DNA from: Prevotella sp.
GTDB taxonomy: Bacteria; Bacteroidota; Bacteroidia; Bacteroidales; Bacteroidaceae
DNA length: 34,081 nucleotides
Direction of reading: 5' to 3'
Assembly (NCBI GenBank): GCA_017557185.1
Contig: JAFZAP010000018.1
Span: forward strand, 1 to 34,081
Numbering within the stretch: the first letter of the stretch is position 1; the number at the start of each line of letters is the position of its first letter. Positions 33,926 to 34,081 of this stretch are shown in pieces. Made by a program: the position numbers and the translations under genes. Below the pieces are notes generated by a model. That model ran no database searches. It worked only from the letters and a program-made list of their open reading frames with translations, and was not told the origin of the DNA.

Positions 33926-33966
33926 AGAAAGTGCCCTGCTGCTAGATGAGTGGTGGGGTGCTTTCT
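33926..33966. terminator. Hairpin downstream of the second BspA-like gene
   Basis: AGAAAGTGCCC pairs over 11 positions with GGGTGCTTTCT when two G-U pairs are allowed, with a 19-base loop. The T-tract after it is weak. It is a possible terminator for the gene ending at 33857. Confidence 0.5.
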
Positions 33967-33975
33967 GTTATATTG

Positions 33976-34081
33976 ATGACAGTTATGACAGTTATGACAG
34001 ATGACAGTTTATTTATGAGAGGAAAAGAGGAGAAAATAGTATATATATACTATAATCTATAATATATATACAATATATAAT
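33976..34081. repeat. ATGACAGTT direct repeats and AT-rich edge
   Basis: Four copies of ATGACAG(TT/A) stand in a row (33976-34009), followed by about 40 bases of almost pure A/T (TATATATA runs) to the window edge. No gene is visible here; the repeats may belong to a unit outside the window. Confidence 0.6.

Noticed and set aside
33976-34009. Replication origin iterons
   Set aside because: Only four short direct repeats at the window edge with no Rep or DnaA-box context visible.

Overview
The window looks like chromosomal DNA of a Bacteroidales bacterium, most likely a Prevotellaceae (Prevotella/Segatella) species. The grounds are Bacteroidetes-type promoters (TTTG, about 19-20 bp, then TAnnTTTG), BspA-like leucine-rich-repeat surface proteins, a Nudix-type arabinose regulator next to araA/araB/araD, small lipoproteins with SPII signals, and little sign of Shine-Dalgarno sequences. 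No tRNA, rRNA, CRISPR array, transposase or phage gene was seen.

Layout. 1-6153 (+): a 2,050-residue modular BspA-like surface protein ending in a dockerin-type module. 6154-7363: about 1.2 kb without a gene but full of repeats: a 49-bp inverted-repeat pair enclosing a 22-bp-period array and an irregular GTCTAC array. 7364-15405 (-): a six-gene L-arabinose operon read in the order mutarotase lipoprotein, Na+/sugar symporter, AraR, AraD, AraA, AraB, with a dead GxxExxY fragment between araA and araB. 15590-15720: a second 22-bp array. 15871-16974 (+): a cation diffusion facilitator. 17011-17301 (-): a small lipoprotein. 17435-21073 (-): a galactose operon galM-galK-MFS permease with a promoter, a palindromic candidate operator and a terminator. 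21243-21440: a third 22-bp array (nine units in exact register) that runs into the 3' end of folC. 21403-24461 (-): grpE-dnaJ-folC, with a sigma-54-like promoter candidate. 24536-26152 (-): an ABC-F ATPase with one degenerate ATP site. 26264-26460: six consecutive hairpins. 26598-26765 (-): a tiny repeat-bearing lipoprotein. 27243-29604 (+): mtaB and a family 2 glycosyltransferase behind a duplicated promoter. 29605-30500: direct repeats, hairpins and a rod-shaped structured RNA resembling 6S RNA. 30501-33857 (+): a second BspA-like protein.

How it works together. Imported L-arabinose is converted by AraA, AraB and AraD to D-xylulose 5-phosphate under AraR control. Galactose enters by the MFS permease and is handled by GalM and GalK. 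Each sugar operon carries its own mutarotase: an envelope lipoprotein in ara and a cytoplasmic enzyme in gal. The remaining genes are housekeeping (chaperones, folate, tRNA modification, ribosome-associated ATPase).

The most unusual content is non-coding. Three arrays share a 22-bp period and related AGCAT-type cores but differ in sequence. A G-rich hairpin element recurs at seven or eight places, including inside the signal-peptide codons of both BspA proteins and inside the dockerin linker of the first. The 49-bp inverted repeats enclose about 760 bp of repeat-rich, apparently non-coding DNA.
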